Shown piece by piece: positions 21,587 through 32,524 of a DNA stretch of 64,000 nucleotides. Positions within the stretch are counted from its first letter, which is position 1, and each line of letters starts with the position of its first letter. The stretch spans positions 186,001 through 250,000 of the forward strand of contig MU385879.1 of assembly GCA_022497145.1 (NCBI GenBank). Direction: 5' to 3'. The notes under the pieces were generated by a model. That model was given only the letters and a program-made list of their open reading frames with translations, had not been told where the DNA came from and did not search any database. The position numbers and the translations under genes were made by a program. Source of the stretch: Rostrohypoxylon terebratum. Taxonomy: Eukaryota; Ascomycota; Sordariomycetes; Xylariales; Hypoxylaceae.

Positions 21587-24500
21587 ATTGGTCGAATTTG
21601 TATTCGTCGTAGAACGAGTCAAGGAAATCGTGAAAACCCACTTCACAGTGGGTTTGTTCGTTATATCTATTTGTTTATCACCTGTCTCTATGAACCCCTA
21701 AATTGTTTTTTCTGAAAAATCAATCGCTAGATGCTGCCTGATATATAACGCCGTTGGCAAGCCGTGCAAACCAAGGCGACTCAAAATCTGTATCGATTGT
21801 AAATTGTTGCTGCTCGAATAATCTGTTTGTCCGATTGTAAGTCGGCTAGTGATTTCCTAGATGGATATATCGTCTCGAAATGTCGAAGTAATCGTATAAG
21901 ACAAAGAGTACGACGGTAAAGAGTGTTGTTGTGTGGCCTAAAGAAAAGTCGTGGGAACCAAAAAATGGCCAAGGATCAACCTGTGGAAAGAATCGAAAAT
22001 GGCAACAAGTTGCCCTCCGCGAAGACAAAAAAAAGAATTGGTATCGCCCCAAGATCTCTCCCAGTTATGTCGGAATAATAATAACTCTGAAATTGGTGTC
22101 AACGATGGTGAAAAGGTTGACGATGGTATGTGAGAGAGGATCGACGTCGGCGCATATGTGAAACGGTTCTTACTGAGAGTAGCAAACGAGTGTGCGAGAA
22201 GATCACCAAAATACGACTTAAAGCAGATGTAGGAAAAGGCGTCAAATGAAAAAAGAGTGTGAAGGTCAAAGCAAGATGGTTGGCGAGGAAGCCAAGATCA
22301 AAAAATGCACATCGTCCAGGTCGCCCAGGCCCCTGACAAGAGATCTCTCTCCTCGAAGGGAATAGACCGACGTTGACTGGCTGGCACGTCCCTTTCCAGG
22401 TGAACATTTGCAGTCCGGTACCCCAGTCTCTTTACCCCTGTCGGCGCCATCGTCGTGGGGCCGCACCTAGAAGTGTGACTGGGGGGGCTAGGCTAGCCCA
22501 CATGAAACCGACCCCCTTCGCAGATCATTAGACAATCCGGCAAGCTCCATGGCTTAGAATGGCCTCTCCCGCCAGCGTAAGGGCAACCGACGTGTAATTT
22601 TCGAAACACGGTGAGAATTAGCTAATGGAAGATAGGAAAACGATTCACACTGTCCCAAACGGCTACTACATGAACTGCTCAATCAACGGCGTGGCGGTAG
22701 CAGCTGTCGGCGTTACTTTGTATTTTGCATGTTCAAAAAGCACAGGAGTTAGTTAATAGAATTAAGGATTATAGTCCGGTACTGTACTATAATAGTACGC
22801 AAGCATAATTATCAGAGGGTCCCTCATTAATCGACCAAGAGCAAAGCAAGTCTAGTTTGAGATTAAGGTCCAGAATCTGGTTGGTCGGAAATGGGATGGA
22901 AAGGGTAAGGAGGCAAATGATTGGTCGAAAACTGTTAACCGATCTGAAGAATCGCGTATTACTACGTACTTAGAGGCTCTCCTATGGCTCTCCTTTTAAG
23001 GGTGTAGGGGGAGTAGTGTAGGGGGGGTATCCGCCGCGCCGTCGTCAGGGGTTCTGCCAGGTCAACTCTAGTCATCTTCCGACCTCTAAATTCCAAGCCA
23101 CATTCAAAACAGGAGTTAAGAAAACGATGCCTTGGAAAGGGCTACAAGAACACAAGAAAAGGGCAAAGATTCTCATCAAGCTGCCCCCCAAATCCCAGCT
23201 TCCATTACATAGCATATGTCACATAAAAGTCGGGGATATCTCTACACGAAGAACGATCTTCGATCGTACTTTTGTTCTATTCCCAGTTCCATAATCCCCG
23301 ACTCTCAGCGTTCAGTGCTGGGATCAGTTGATACATGCTCAGGTGTCTATTGATATTCGACGTGTTCTCGTTCATCTTATTATCGACCCAAGCGATCTAA
23401 TAATATGACGAACCGTCCATCCCAGCCCCTAGTCATATGCGAGCCTGCACGGATATCATACAATTTAATGCTGTTATGCTGAAAGCTACCTACCTACGTA
23501 GGTATCATTGACAGCACATGGCATAAAAATACTCTTTCAACCGTAACGCCGGGAGACACTACCGACCCCTTTAGAGAACGATCTCGCGAATTCGAGCAAT
23601 TATTATTTTTATTCCAATCCTTAAATATTTAATTGTGGGTGGCGCACTATAGATGATCTCAGCGGACGTGATCTGAAACATGGACATTTGATGAATCGCC
23701 ACTTAGTGTGTACGTTGTAGGTAGGAGAGAAGCAAACTAAATGAAGCTGACCAGCCATCCGGGCCAACGCCACCACGATCCCAAGTCACTGATATTAATA
23801 AGTCAAGAAAAAAAAAAGAACCCGGGAATTATGACAAGAGGTAAAGATTTTATGAAAACCCCTAAAAACCCCTAAATATTCGAGCAACCTCGGCGCCGAG
23901 TCTGGAATGAAGCCAGTTCTCGGTTTGATCGCCCACCGTGATTAAGCTTAAATTTATTCAAACTTATGCGTGACGCGAACCAACTTGTCGAAAGCAATAG
24001 CATCTGGCATATAGTAATACTGCGGCAGCTTTATCACGGCAGTCTGTCCCGCCTCGAAGTTCGGGAAACTTGGAAACCCGCTCGTTAAGGGGCACGGAGT
24101 GGTGTAGTGGTGTACACGGTGGACTACGTACGCGGGGGAGATCGTGCAATTGTTTTCAGGAAAAGCGATGCACCGAGATGCCTACCTAGGTAGGTAAGCA
24201 ACTCCACAGTTATAACAAGTAAAAGTTGGTACGCTAGGAAGTTTGGCCAGTTGATGGTTCATGAACGCCTGCGACGGTGGCTCATAATCCGGAAATCCCT
24301 TGGACCCGCCTGTTCCAGATAAACACCGGAGGCCTCCAGCTAGAGTAAATACAGGAACATCAAGGCTTAGGTAGGTACTATTTAAAAATCAATCAAGTCC
24401 GCCAGGTCACGACTAAGAAAAAGGTGATGTGTTCACAAAAACATAAGCGAGAAGTCTATTGAAATCTAGAGAAAAGCACGCCAAAACCGCCCCTAGTCCC

Positions 24501-24612
24501 GATGACATGAAAAGAAAGAAAGCGCTTCTCATCAGATCGAAGAGTGCATTCCGCTGCCGTTATGTGTTTTTGGAAGAAAATCATCAATCGCCTATCCGCC
24601 CAATGGTTTCGT

Positions 24613-24651
<39 letters not shown>

Positions 24652-25187
24652 CGGGGGGGGGCGGGGGGGGGGGGCGGGGGGGGGGCGCCCGGGGCGGGGG
24701 GGGNNNNNNNNNNACCCAATTGGGCATGCCGGTTCGGTTTTTTTTTTTTGGAATAAAATCAACAAACGCCTAACCCCCCAATTGTTTTGGGCCCCCCCCC
24801 CCCCCCCCCCCCCCAAAATATTCGTAGCTCTTTTCTGCCGCCCAAAAATTGCCCGAGGAAAACATGAGAAGAACCCGGCCGAACTACGTGTGTGCTCCCG
24901 ACATAAACAGATACACTACGACACAGAACGGCCGGGGAGTTTCAGCGGCCTTGCGGGGACCGGAAGTGAATCAAGAAACATGAGGCATACACATCACCCA
25001 AACAACGCCATGGGATATCGTTAGATTGCATATAAAAAGCCCTAAGTAAACGAAACGGCTTGAGGAACGTAGAAGTATGCCCTGCCCAACCAAGGCCATC
25101 CGGCGAACTCCAGCTCGGGGGTATCTAGTGTAAGGAGGAATCCTAAACGTGCACCGCAAAGAGAAGAGAGGAAATTGGACTATCAAT
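21587..25187. other. 3.6-kb spacer: long FLC upstream region, assembly gap, C2H2 gene 3' flank
   Basis: Right of the FLC start lies an AT-rich leader or promoter region with A-runs and no supported ORF. From about 22.5 to 24.5 kb I see nothing but CCTA/TAGG palindromes (gctacctacctacgtaggta near 23486; cctacctaggtaggtaag near 24181) and G-runs (22482-22488, 23023-23030). Between 24.56 and 24.83 kb the sequence is a poly-G tract, a gap and a degraded repeat of its own flank (separate entries). Open frames there that encode poly-Gly or poly-Pro are artefacts. Confidence 0.6.
24613..24713. other. Poly-G tract and 10-N assembly gap
   Basis: An uninterrupted run of 39 G (24613-24651), then G-runs broken by single C residues to 24703, then ten N (24704-24713). 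After the gap the sequence from about 24725 to 24790 is a decayed copy of the bases at about 24555-24612, ending in a run of 23 C (24792-24814). This is what low-quality reads around a homopolymer look like; the true locus is unresolved. Confidence 0.9.
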
Positions 25188-28100
25188 TTATGGGTTGTAG
25201 AAACCTCCGTGGCCTTGGTGGGGCGAGTGGCCGTATGGTGAAACCGAACCCGGGTGGCTACCGTACTGCTCGACGGGCTGCATGGTAGGATTCCCGAGGT
25301 TATCGTAGCCGAAAGATCCGCCGGGCTCCTGAATCCCTAAGGCGTTCATGTCGAGCTGGGGAAAGGGTTCCAGTCCTTCTTGCTGAGACGGTATGTTCAT
25401 GAACGTATTGGCAGAAGAACCGTAAGAAGGCCCTGTGGTGACGGGCAACGGATGGTATTGAGGTTGTGGAGGTTGAGGGATGTTATAACTTGGCGCCATC
25501 AAGTTCGCTGCTGGGTTCGGTGACATAGTAGTGTATTGCTGAGCCATTGGCTGCTGACCGAAATAGGAACTTTGAAGTGACAAGTTAGGAATGCCATAAT
25601 TGAGGGTATTTGGGGTATAATCCATCGGAATGGCATTCGACATCGTGCCAACGTTCGGTGGGCTGTACGATGGAGGCTCCTGTTTGATTGAGGATAGCGG
25701 GAAGTTAGGGCGTGGGGGATCTTGAATTGGACTGATTACAGTGTCCGCGTCTATTTCCTTTCTTTTGACTACGTCCAACACAGGGAGACTGATGTGCTCC
25801 ATATGCTTTGCTAAGTGGACCGTCAGCTTCTTCCAAGTAGGGAATGTCTTCCGACAGAACCGGCAAGGTTCCTCGGGAGCTTTGGCCTGAGTCTCGACGT
25901 GACACTGTTCTACTTTTAACCACGTACGATCGCCACCGCCAGCTTTCTTGATGGCAGCCTTAGTCTTGATCTTCGGCTCAGTGTATTTGTGTTCGCGAAC
26001 CAGATGCTGCAGGAAGTTGTCGCGTCTATAGCATATGTGCCGACAATCGTCTACGTCGCAGAGCCACCACTCGAGATGGCGATGGCCTTCATTTTCATGG
26101 CGGACCCAGTCGGCTTTCCGTTTAAACACTTTTGGATCACGACACTTTTCCCAAGTGCACGTGAATGGTTGAACATCCTCGTGGACGTGCTTGGTCCAGT
26201 CCGACGGCTTGTGGAATTTCTTGCTCGAGAAGCATAGTTGACACTCGAATTCCGCTGGGAGAGACATGGTAGGAGGCATAGGAATACCTATAGGGAAACT
26301 TTCCGAGCTGATTCCGCCCTCGAGTGGATTGGTATCGCCGTCTGAGGAATCAGGTCGAGCTGATAAGGGGTCGACACCTCGCTCACCTCCTCTACTATCT
26401 AAGGGAACAACTGACCCACCAAGCGAAAGACATAGTGTACCACATGGACATCTTTGTTCTCTAACTTGGTTTAGATGCTTAACCTTGGCACTTTGAAGTT
26501 GCTTGTAGCGCGCAACCATTTGATGTGCGATACGGTCAGCGAGCCAACCGTTCTCACGTGGAAACTGAGGGTTCAATTCCATGATGTGATTTCGGAAGCC
26601 TGCGAAAGTCGGCTCAATCATCTTTAGTCCGCTTGGCTCGGTCTTGATATCACCGTCGTCGAACCCCTCGTCATCGTCATCCTCGTCTTCATCTTGTTCA
26701 ACTGCTGAATGGGTTCTTGCCAATGATGCAACAGGTGGGCCGCCCTGCTTCTTCAGCATTCCGATGATGTTTTCTGGACTGGATCCCTTCGGAAGCTCCG
26801 TCTTGCTCCTCCTTCTTGTAAGGGCATTTTTTACTGGTGGTACGCTCAGAGATCCGAATGGACTTTTTGGGGAAGTTAATGATGTTGCACTAATCGAGCC
26901 GCTTCTAGCGTGAGTGGTGCCGATGGAAGCAGCGTTAGTGGCGATTCCAATCAAGGCAGTGTTTAAAGAAGGTGTGGGCTTCTTATTGATTCCACCGATT
27001 CCGCTGATTCCCCAGCTAGAGGTACGCGACGGCGGTGCCAAGGTATCCTTAGATTCCCGACGGCGTTCCTGATCGTCAGACTCATCTGGAGACACATCAC
27101 TGGCATTGCTATTCTTGCGCTTCAATATTTGACTGGCGCTAGGCTTCCGCACAAGACTAGGGAACCTTTTGATGAAGCTCGGTCGACGGCTGTGGCCGCT
27201 GATGGATAGTTTTTTCAAGAAGTTCCCACTAACGATCCCCTCCATGTCCACGATACTAGGCAAACTCCTCCGCCGAGTTCCCCAGGTAGCGGCTCTTGAG
27301 ACAATGGAGTCATTGTCTTGACATTGTCTATTAAACTTCTCTATAGCAGCTTGTGACGTCTGTGGCTGGTAAGGAGCGCCGGTCTGGATGGAATGAATGG
27401 CCGGCGCATCACCCCAAGTTGGTAGTTGTCGCATTATATCGAAGTCTGCTTGCGTGAGAGGACCACCAGGAGCATCCACATTAAGGTATGCCTGACCAGG
27501 GATGTGCTTATTCTCAGTCGAGTCTCCAAGAGGAATATCACCAGTCGGTATATTATCATCATTCGAACCTTGTCCGCCGGCCACTATGTTAGAAGAGCCA
27601 TCAGGGCCACCATAAAACTCATCCGGGTTTCCAGCTGACGAAGAAACCCAATCGAAGACTTTCTTATTCTTTTCATCACGTTGCCTGCGAGAAGCTTGCT
27701 GGTTGGGGCTTGGAACCTCATCAGAGGGACGGTCCCCGGGCGCTAGACCCCGATATCCTCCAGTTGTATGTGGTATCCAGCTGCCGTGCGCATCACGCAT
27801 CACGCTTGCTATTTGTTCATGGGCAGGTTCTCCAGCTAAGTCTCCGGCCAAGCTATGGGGACTGTGTACAGGTCGAGGATTTTCGGCGCCCGCAGTGAAA
27901 GATCTTTCGACGCCTTGTATGGGAGCATCTTCATCGCGATTCCACATGGAAACAGTCACGCGCGGGCTTTGCGTGGCCATGGCGAGTGCAGTTGGTGCAG
28001 TATTATCATCACTTGAAAAGCTACCGCCGTTGGTAACAGGCGTCAATTGCGGCGCAGACTGACTCGAATCAACAGAATTCGTAGAAGGTTGAGTTTGGTT

Positions 28101-28622
28101 TTCGAATTGCTGAGCTAGTGACGATGTGCCGAAGTCGGCGCTAGCATCTGCACTATTGCTAAACGCTGAGGTCGACGATATACAAGGCGTCTGGTGGGGG
28201 CTTAAAGGATACTGAACATTTATGACATTATTGTCTTGGTCTTGCACATGATAGTTTGGGGAGTCTTGAGAATCGTCAAAGTCTGTGAGGAATTGAGGTA
28301 CTCCACCTTCGACGTTGTTGAAGTCAGCAGAGAGGAAGGCGTCCCCAAACTCGCTAGTGAAGTCACTCGACTGACATATGTCAGTGAAGACAGAGTCGGC
28401 GGGGGTATTGAAGTTGCCTGTAGGGGAGGCAGAGCTGCTTTGATGATAAGAAGAGTATGGCGACAGTAGATGGGATTCGACAGGCGTGATGGGCCCTTTC
28501 TGATTGTGATTGTATTGGTAGTTGTAATGGGGGTCGTGGTGGGTTTGTTGCGCCCGATCTTTTACGTGGTCGCGAAGTTCGAGCGACGCAGGCGAAACTG
28601 TGAATCCCGCATTCATAGTCAT
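25188..28622 (-). CDS. Conserved fungal C2H2 zinc-finger protein (putative transcription factor)
   Basis: One uninterrupted 1144-residue frame from ATG 28622 (a second Met follows at codon 3). The first 780 residues are largely disordered, rich in Ser/Gln/Asn/Pro, with basic patches (RRRSLPSIVDMEG, HSRRPSFIKRFPSLVRK) and an acidic run of about ten D/E near 660. Between about 680 and 745 is a conserved helical block (GFRNHIMELNPQFPRENGWL, RIAHQMVARYKQLQ). C2H2-type fingers follow at about 790-985: CQLC with KFHKPSDWTKH; CTWEKC with DWVRHENEGH; CDVDDCRHICYRRDNFLQH; CRFC with FPTWKKLTVHLAKH. The last 150 residues are Pro/Gln/Tyr/Gly-rich, like an activation region. I recall the finger block as strongly conserved across Pezizomycotina, but no studied name. 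Nuclear DNA-binding role is inferred from the fingers. Lack of introns in 3.4 kb is unusual beside its neighbours. Confidence 0.85.
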   Translation of the reverse strand: MTMNAGFTVSPASLELRDHVKDRAQQTHHDPHYNYQYNHNQKGPITPVESHLLSPYSSYHQSSSASPTGNFNTPADSVFTDICQSSDFTSEFGDAFLSADFNNVEGGVPQFLTDFDDSQDSPNYHVQDQDNNVINVQYPLSPHQTPCISSTSAFSNSADASADFGTSSLAQQFENQTQPSTNSVDSSQSAPQLTPVTNGGSFSSDDNTAPTALAMATQSPRVTVSMWNRDEDAPIQGVERSFTAGAENPRPVHSPHSLAGDLAGEPAHEQIASVMRDAHGSWIPHTTGGYRGLAPGDRPSDEVPSPNQQASRRQRDEKNKKVFDWVSSSAGNPDEFYGGPDGSSNIVAGGQGSNDDNIPTGDIPLGDSTENKHIPGQAYLNVDAPGGPLTQADFDIMRQLPTWGDAPAIHSIQTGAPYQPQTSQAAIEKFNRQCQDNDSIVSRAATWGTRRRSLPSIVDMEGIVSGNFLKKLSISGHSRRPSFIKRFPSLVRKPSASQILKRKNSNASDVSPDESDDQERRRESKDTLAPPSRTSSWGISGIGGINKKPTPSLNTALIGIATNAASIGTTHARSGSISATSLTSPKSPFGSLSVPPVKNALTRRRSKTELPKGSSPENIIGMLKKQGGPPVASLARTHSAVEQDEDEDDDDEGFDDGDIKTEPSGLKMIEPTFAGFRNHIMELNPQFPRENGWLADRIAHQMVARYKQLQSAKVKHLNQVREQRCPCGTLCLSLGGSVVPLDSRGGERGVDPLSARPDSSDGDTNPLEGGISSESFPIGIPMPPTMSLPAEFECQLCFSSKKFHKPSDWTKHVHEDVQPFTCTWEKCRDPKVFKRKADWVRHENEGHRHLEWWLCDVDDCRHICYRRDNFLQHLVREHKYTEPKIKTKAAIKKAGGGDRTWLKVEQCHVETQAKAPEEPCRFCRKTFPTWKKLTVHLAKHMEHISLPVLDVVKRKEIDADTVISPIQDPPRPNFPLSSIKQEPPSYSPPNVGTMSNAIPMDYTPNTLNYGIPNLSLQSSYFGQQPMAQQYTTMSPNPAANLMAPSYNIPQPPQPQYHPLPVTTGPSYGSSANTFMNIPSQQEGLEPFPQLDMNALGIQEPGGSFGYDNLGNPTMQPVEQYGSHPGSVSPYGHSPHQGHGGFYNP

Positions 28623-31000
28623 AGCTGAGGAGGGGCAGGTGACTCGGGGACTCGAGGCTAGTATATACTAAATCAATGTATAACACTGGAACGGCGTGGC
28701 TCCTAGTAAATGCTGTCAGGAAGAGACCATGTTCTTCCTTCAAGACCGAGCAGCGCGCGACAATTGAGTTGAAACGAGCGAGAGCCTCGCGAGCTGAATG
28801 CAACTGGTGTCTTCGTGGATCAACTTTCTTCGACTATACCATGCGCCAACTCGCGATATACAGCACAGAAAGTGATGTTGGAAGTTGACGAGTCTAGCTC
28901 TCGGTTGATTATCAGAAAAGGTTTAGAAACGAGAGGAAGATCGGCCAGAGACTTGATGTTACGATACTGGGGGGTAAGTCGGTACCTTGATACTGCGGCG
29001 GCGCTTAATGGGAAGTGGAGTAGAACGGAACTCGGCGCGAAAATGGAAATACTTCCTTTCTGTCCGTTTTGTCTGAGATAATCTGATCGAAACTTGTACC
29101 GGCGGGTTGGAGACTGTAAAGGGGCCGTGCAAAAAGATACAGGGAAAATGACGGAACAAGTATTGAAGGCTCAATAAGCTAGTACTGGGTATATCTGTAG
29201 GTGAGGGGAGACGATGAAATGGCAATTGGATAAGGAGAAGGGGCAGAGGGGAGAGGGAATGGTAGAATTGGCACACCTAAAACGGGCGGTACACCATCCA
29301 TGAACGTAGACCAAGGCAAATTTGGCGGAATCGATACATCGACGATAGGGCTCCCGGCTCGCGCACTACTGCGGCTCCCCCTCGAAGGTGTTTCGAGCCA
29401 TCTAATTGGTCGAATCTCCATCATTCTGTCATCGCAGACCAGCTAGGCATTATCCCCCATTGGATGACAGGGGTAGTAAGGCATTCTTCGCTTCCTTCTC
29501 AGCCCCGAAGAGGAGACCAGGTCTAACCCCACTTGTAAGCCCACCACTCCGACCATGTCTGTCCTGTCTATCTGTGTGAGATCGTAAGGCACTTCAGATG
29601 ACGGGACAGGTGCCAAGTGAGGCTTGTTCCGAGTCAAAATGATCACAATCTGCCAACTAGCTCTACTGCGAACGCAGAAATACTACAATACAGTAGTTAC
29701 ACATATGGCGGTGCTATGGATGTGGCAGTGATCGTGATACACCGAAAGCTTCGAAACATTGAGTATAATGTCGCTGCCAAATATTCAAAATATGGGACAT
29801 GACATAATGCTGATACCCCACCTACTTCTGATCCCAGCCGTACCAAATTCGGATACGCGAAAGAAAGAAAATAAATAGATATTCTCTAACTTGGGACTGT
29901 TGTCTCGATCCTCTCATTGGGAGAAGTAGAGAAATGAGAGCCAGCAAAATGCTACGGTAGCACGAGCTGACAAAGTAACCCGCTAGCTGAAGCAGAAATG
30001 TGTACAGATGTAAGGTGTCTCAAATCCATCAACAACAAGATCTTCTCTCATCTCAATTCTTCCCATCTTCACAAGGCTAGAAAGATACAGAATTCATTGA
30101 TAATGCAAACACTCATTCGACATTAAGCATATATAATAGAGTTGCATGCATCGGTTCCTGCCTTGATAACTTGCAGTAGCGTGGAATCCGTGGTGGTCCA
30201 TTAAGCGCACCATAGCTTACACAGCCTTGACTGCGGGCGGCACAGCCAGGACGAGTCGAGATGAGTATTGTATGAACGTGTAATGAGGCTGCATAGGCCA
30301 GGCAGATGTGACCGCGGACTCTCGTTCTACAATCTGTGACAGGCGAAATCAATGTGTGCGGCAGTAACCTCAAGTGGGCAATCCGGAATCCAAAGCCTTG
30401 CCAGACAGGGAGACCGGGACGTGGCTTGCGTCGAGTATTGGAAAATGAGACATCGCGATCAAAACCCACGATCTGTCTCAGACCGCATTGAGATCCCTAG
30501 TAAAACACACAAACAACTAACAACTTCAAGTTGGAACCAGAGAGACCGGAAGAAGCCGCGGATACAGAATCAGGAATGGCCCGCCCGATTCAGTTCAGTT
30601 GTAGAACGGCACAGCGTCAAATCTGATTTTAACCGCGCGGCGCAATGCAACCTGGCCCGCTAACGAGAAATATAAACCACCACTTTGATTATGCGCATAG
30701 AGTTATCTCTGGAAGAATCAGGATCTCTATCGCGTGCGCCAAGTGCTCGAATGCTGCTGTGCCGCAGAGCGTTGCATCATTGAAGTATCATAGTCGTCAG
30801 GATTTTGGTTTGGAATCCAACGCGTTCCACGATTACGATTTTTTTGGTTTGCGGTTTTTAATCGAAGAATAAGGGAAAAAAAAGAAAAAAAACATTCTTA
30901 TTCAGAATATGCTGTAAAGTTAAATGAATGTAAGGACATTCAAATCTTAAAAACTCACGTGCCTCGTCCTATAGTTTTCCCGAAATCTTATTAGAACCCT

Positions 31001-31039
31001 CGACGTCAAGACAAAGTCGCGCCTGCCATCTTGACGTCG
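31001..31039. repeat. Perfect inverted repeat (11-bp arms, 17-bp spacer)
   Basis: Arms cgacgtcaaga (31001-31011) and tcttgacgtcg (31029-31039) are exact reverse complements. Each arm carries a gacgtc core, and a third partial copy (gtcaagacgtcg) follows at 31043-31054. Could be a stem-loop or the end of a decayed element. Confidence 0.8.
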
Positions 31040-31060
31040 GGAGTCAAGACGTCGCTGCTG

Positions 31061-31090
31061 TCCGGATTGAGTCCGGATTGAGTCCGGATT
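31061..31090. repeat. 11-bp tandem repeat (tccggattgag), 2.7 copies
   Basis: Two full copies and a truncated third of tccggattgag, directly following the inverted repeat at 31001-31039. Confidence 0.85.
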
Positions 31091-32099
31091 GCTATATCTG
31101 TTAGCAGCTTATCTCAGATCGCAAGTGGTACGTATGCACATACAAGCGTTACCCCTGGATGCTAATATTAGAAGTTATCGAGACCGACGTCGCCTATATT
31201 ATTATTATTCTCATAATTGGAACTCTTGTCTGAGCCTACGTGAGTTCGTGTGGGCTTTTTCCCTGCTGCTACTGATCCTTCTATTTTGTTTCCATTAATA
31301 CAGATTGATCTGCATTTATATTCATATAGGACGTCCGAATCTCATCGATGATTTTTTTTGAACCTAAGGCTATCGGATTTTAGTTGAAGCAGTTATTAAT
31401 TAGTTTAGGTATATTTACATCTATGATTTCCGCACCTAAGCACAGCCCTCTCAAAAAAAACAGTTTAGCAATTGGATAATACCTATTAGTAGGTGCGTTA
31501 AGGAGACAATAAAAAGGCACCTAGGCTGCTAGGTCCTAGGTAACAATATGGTAGCCAGCTGACCGGGATGTTCCCAGCTGTAAATAAGGTGGCGGGGGGT
31601 TTGTCTAGGTCCCCGCATTGCCATTCTACGAGCTTCACAGATTCAATTCCTAAACTTCATGCGAATGCCTAGTGAATATCGACGAAAAGTTACTGCAATA
31701 GGGTGTACAGGTACTTTAATTAAACTTGTATCCAGATCAACTTGGTAAGAATAAGATTCCAAGTATACTGAAAATCATGTTCCAGGTTAGTTTCTTTCCT
31801 TGTTTTATAGGTACACAAGAGTTTCTTCTTGTTGGTATCATACTGAATGACAAGGCGGCTTCACGCGCTGAATATCCCTGGTGCTGCTACACTTTACGGA
31901 GTTGATTGATTATTGACCTGCCTAACTGTAGCCAAACCCAGAAGATCGTCTTCACCTGCGATTACATCGAGCTCGTTCGGTAATCCTCACATCACAAGAG
32001 TAGGTCGGATTCTTATTATTCCGTGTCTGCCTTCACAATCTGCCGATGACCCCCTGATCTGGGGCTCAAGCTCTGCCGCGCCGCGGGTCTCAGTAGTGA

Positions 32100-32524
32100 T
32101 CCACGTCGGAACCCGTTGATCGGGACGAGCTTCACATGCGCTTTAGGTACCAGAGTATTTTTGCTGACATTGAATTCCTCGCTCTCGTAGATTGGTGGAG
32201 ATCCGAGCTGCACAACGGACTTTCGAAGGGGCTTACATGCGAACAGCCCTTTCTCAATTCAGTTTTGCTCTCATCATACTCAAGATTTTCACATCCGAGT
32301 TTTATGCCATAGGCGCGCTATTCGCCGTCTATGGCACGACTGTGATGCTTTGTGCTATATACCGTCGCTATCAAGGCAATCGCCAATTTTTCACTACGAC
32401 CGATAATGATGGCGAGTTAAAGAATAAATTTCGAACCAGCGGCAACAGCGTTCTTCTTCTGACGTCTTTAAGCATTGGGGCCTACATTGGTTTACTTATC
32501 CTAACTTTGCGGTTAGAGACTTGA
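32100..32524 (+). CDS. DUF202-domain small membrane protein (5' end unresolved)
   Basis: The final exon 32191-32524 encodes a frame from VEIRAAQRTFEGAYMRTALS to LTLRLET, with three hydrophobic segments (ALSQFSFALIILKIF, AIGALFAVYGTTVMLCAIY, VLLLTSLSIGAYIGLLILT). The R-T-F-x(4)-R-T-A-L-S pattern followed by membrane spans is that of DUF202 proteins, here the fungal sort with FEGAY in place of FLAW. Immediately upstream, 32100-32146 joins in phase through a 44-nt intron (donor gtacca, acceptor ctcgtag) and gives EPVDRDELHMRFR before LVEIRAA. That frame hits a TGA at 32097, so either translation starts at ATG 32136 or earlier exons exist in 31.6-32.1 kb. Related proteins usually have a longer disordered N-terminus. 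Function unknown. It stands alone in a gene-poor stretch. Confidence 0.65.

Larger units (their letters stand above)
28623..32099. other. Long spacer upstream of the C2H2 gene
   Basis: Left end is the promoter and probable long 5' leader of the minus-strand C2H2 gene. Beyond about 29.4 kb it is AT-rich spacer with scattered tacctactagg elements. Open frames at 28676-29081, 29179-29424, 30113-30469, 30352-30663 and 31089-31298 have no family resemblance or consistent splice context and are not called. Notable structure: an inverted repeat and a short tandem repeat at 31.0-31.1 kb. Confidence 0.55.

Noticed and set aside
24085..24150. tRNA-like string (gtggtgtagtggtgtacac...)
   Set aside because: Resembles a D-arm region but there is no acceptor-stem pairing and no T-loop ggttcga downstream.
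24456..25024. Several overlapping open frames encoding poly-Gly, poly-Pro or mixed G/P/R proteins
   Set aside because: They are translations of the poly-G/poly-C tract and the N gap, an assembly artefact.
30113..30469. 118-residue minus-strand open frame
   Set aside because: No motif, unbiased codons and no flanking gene signals.
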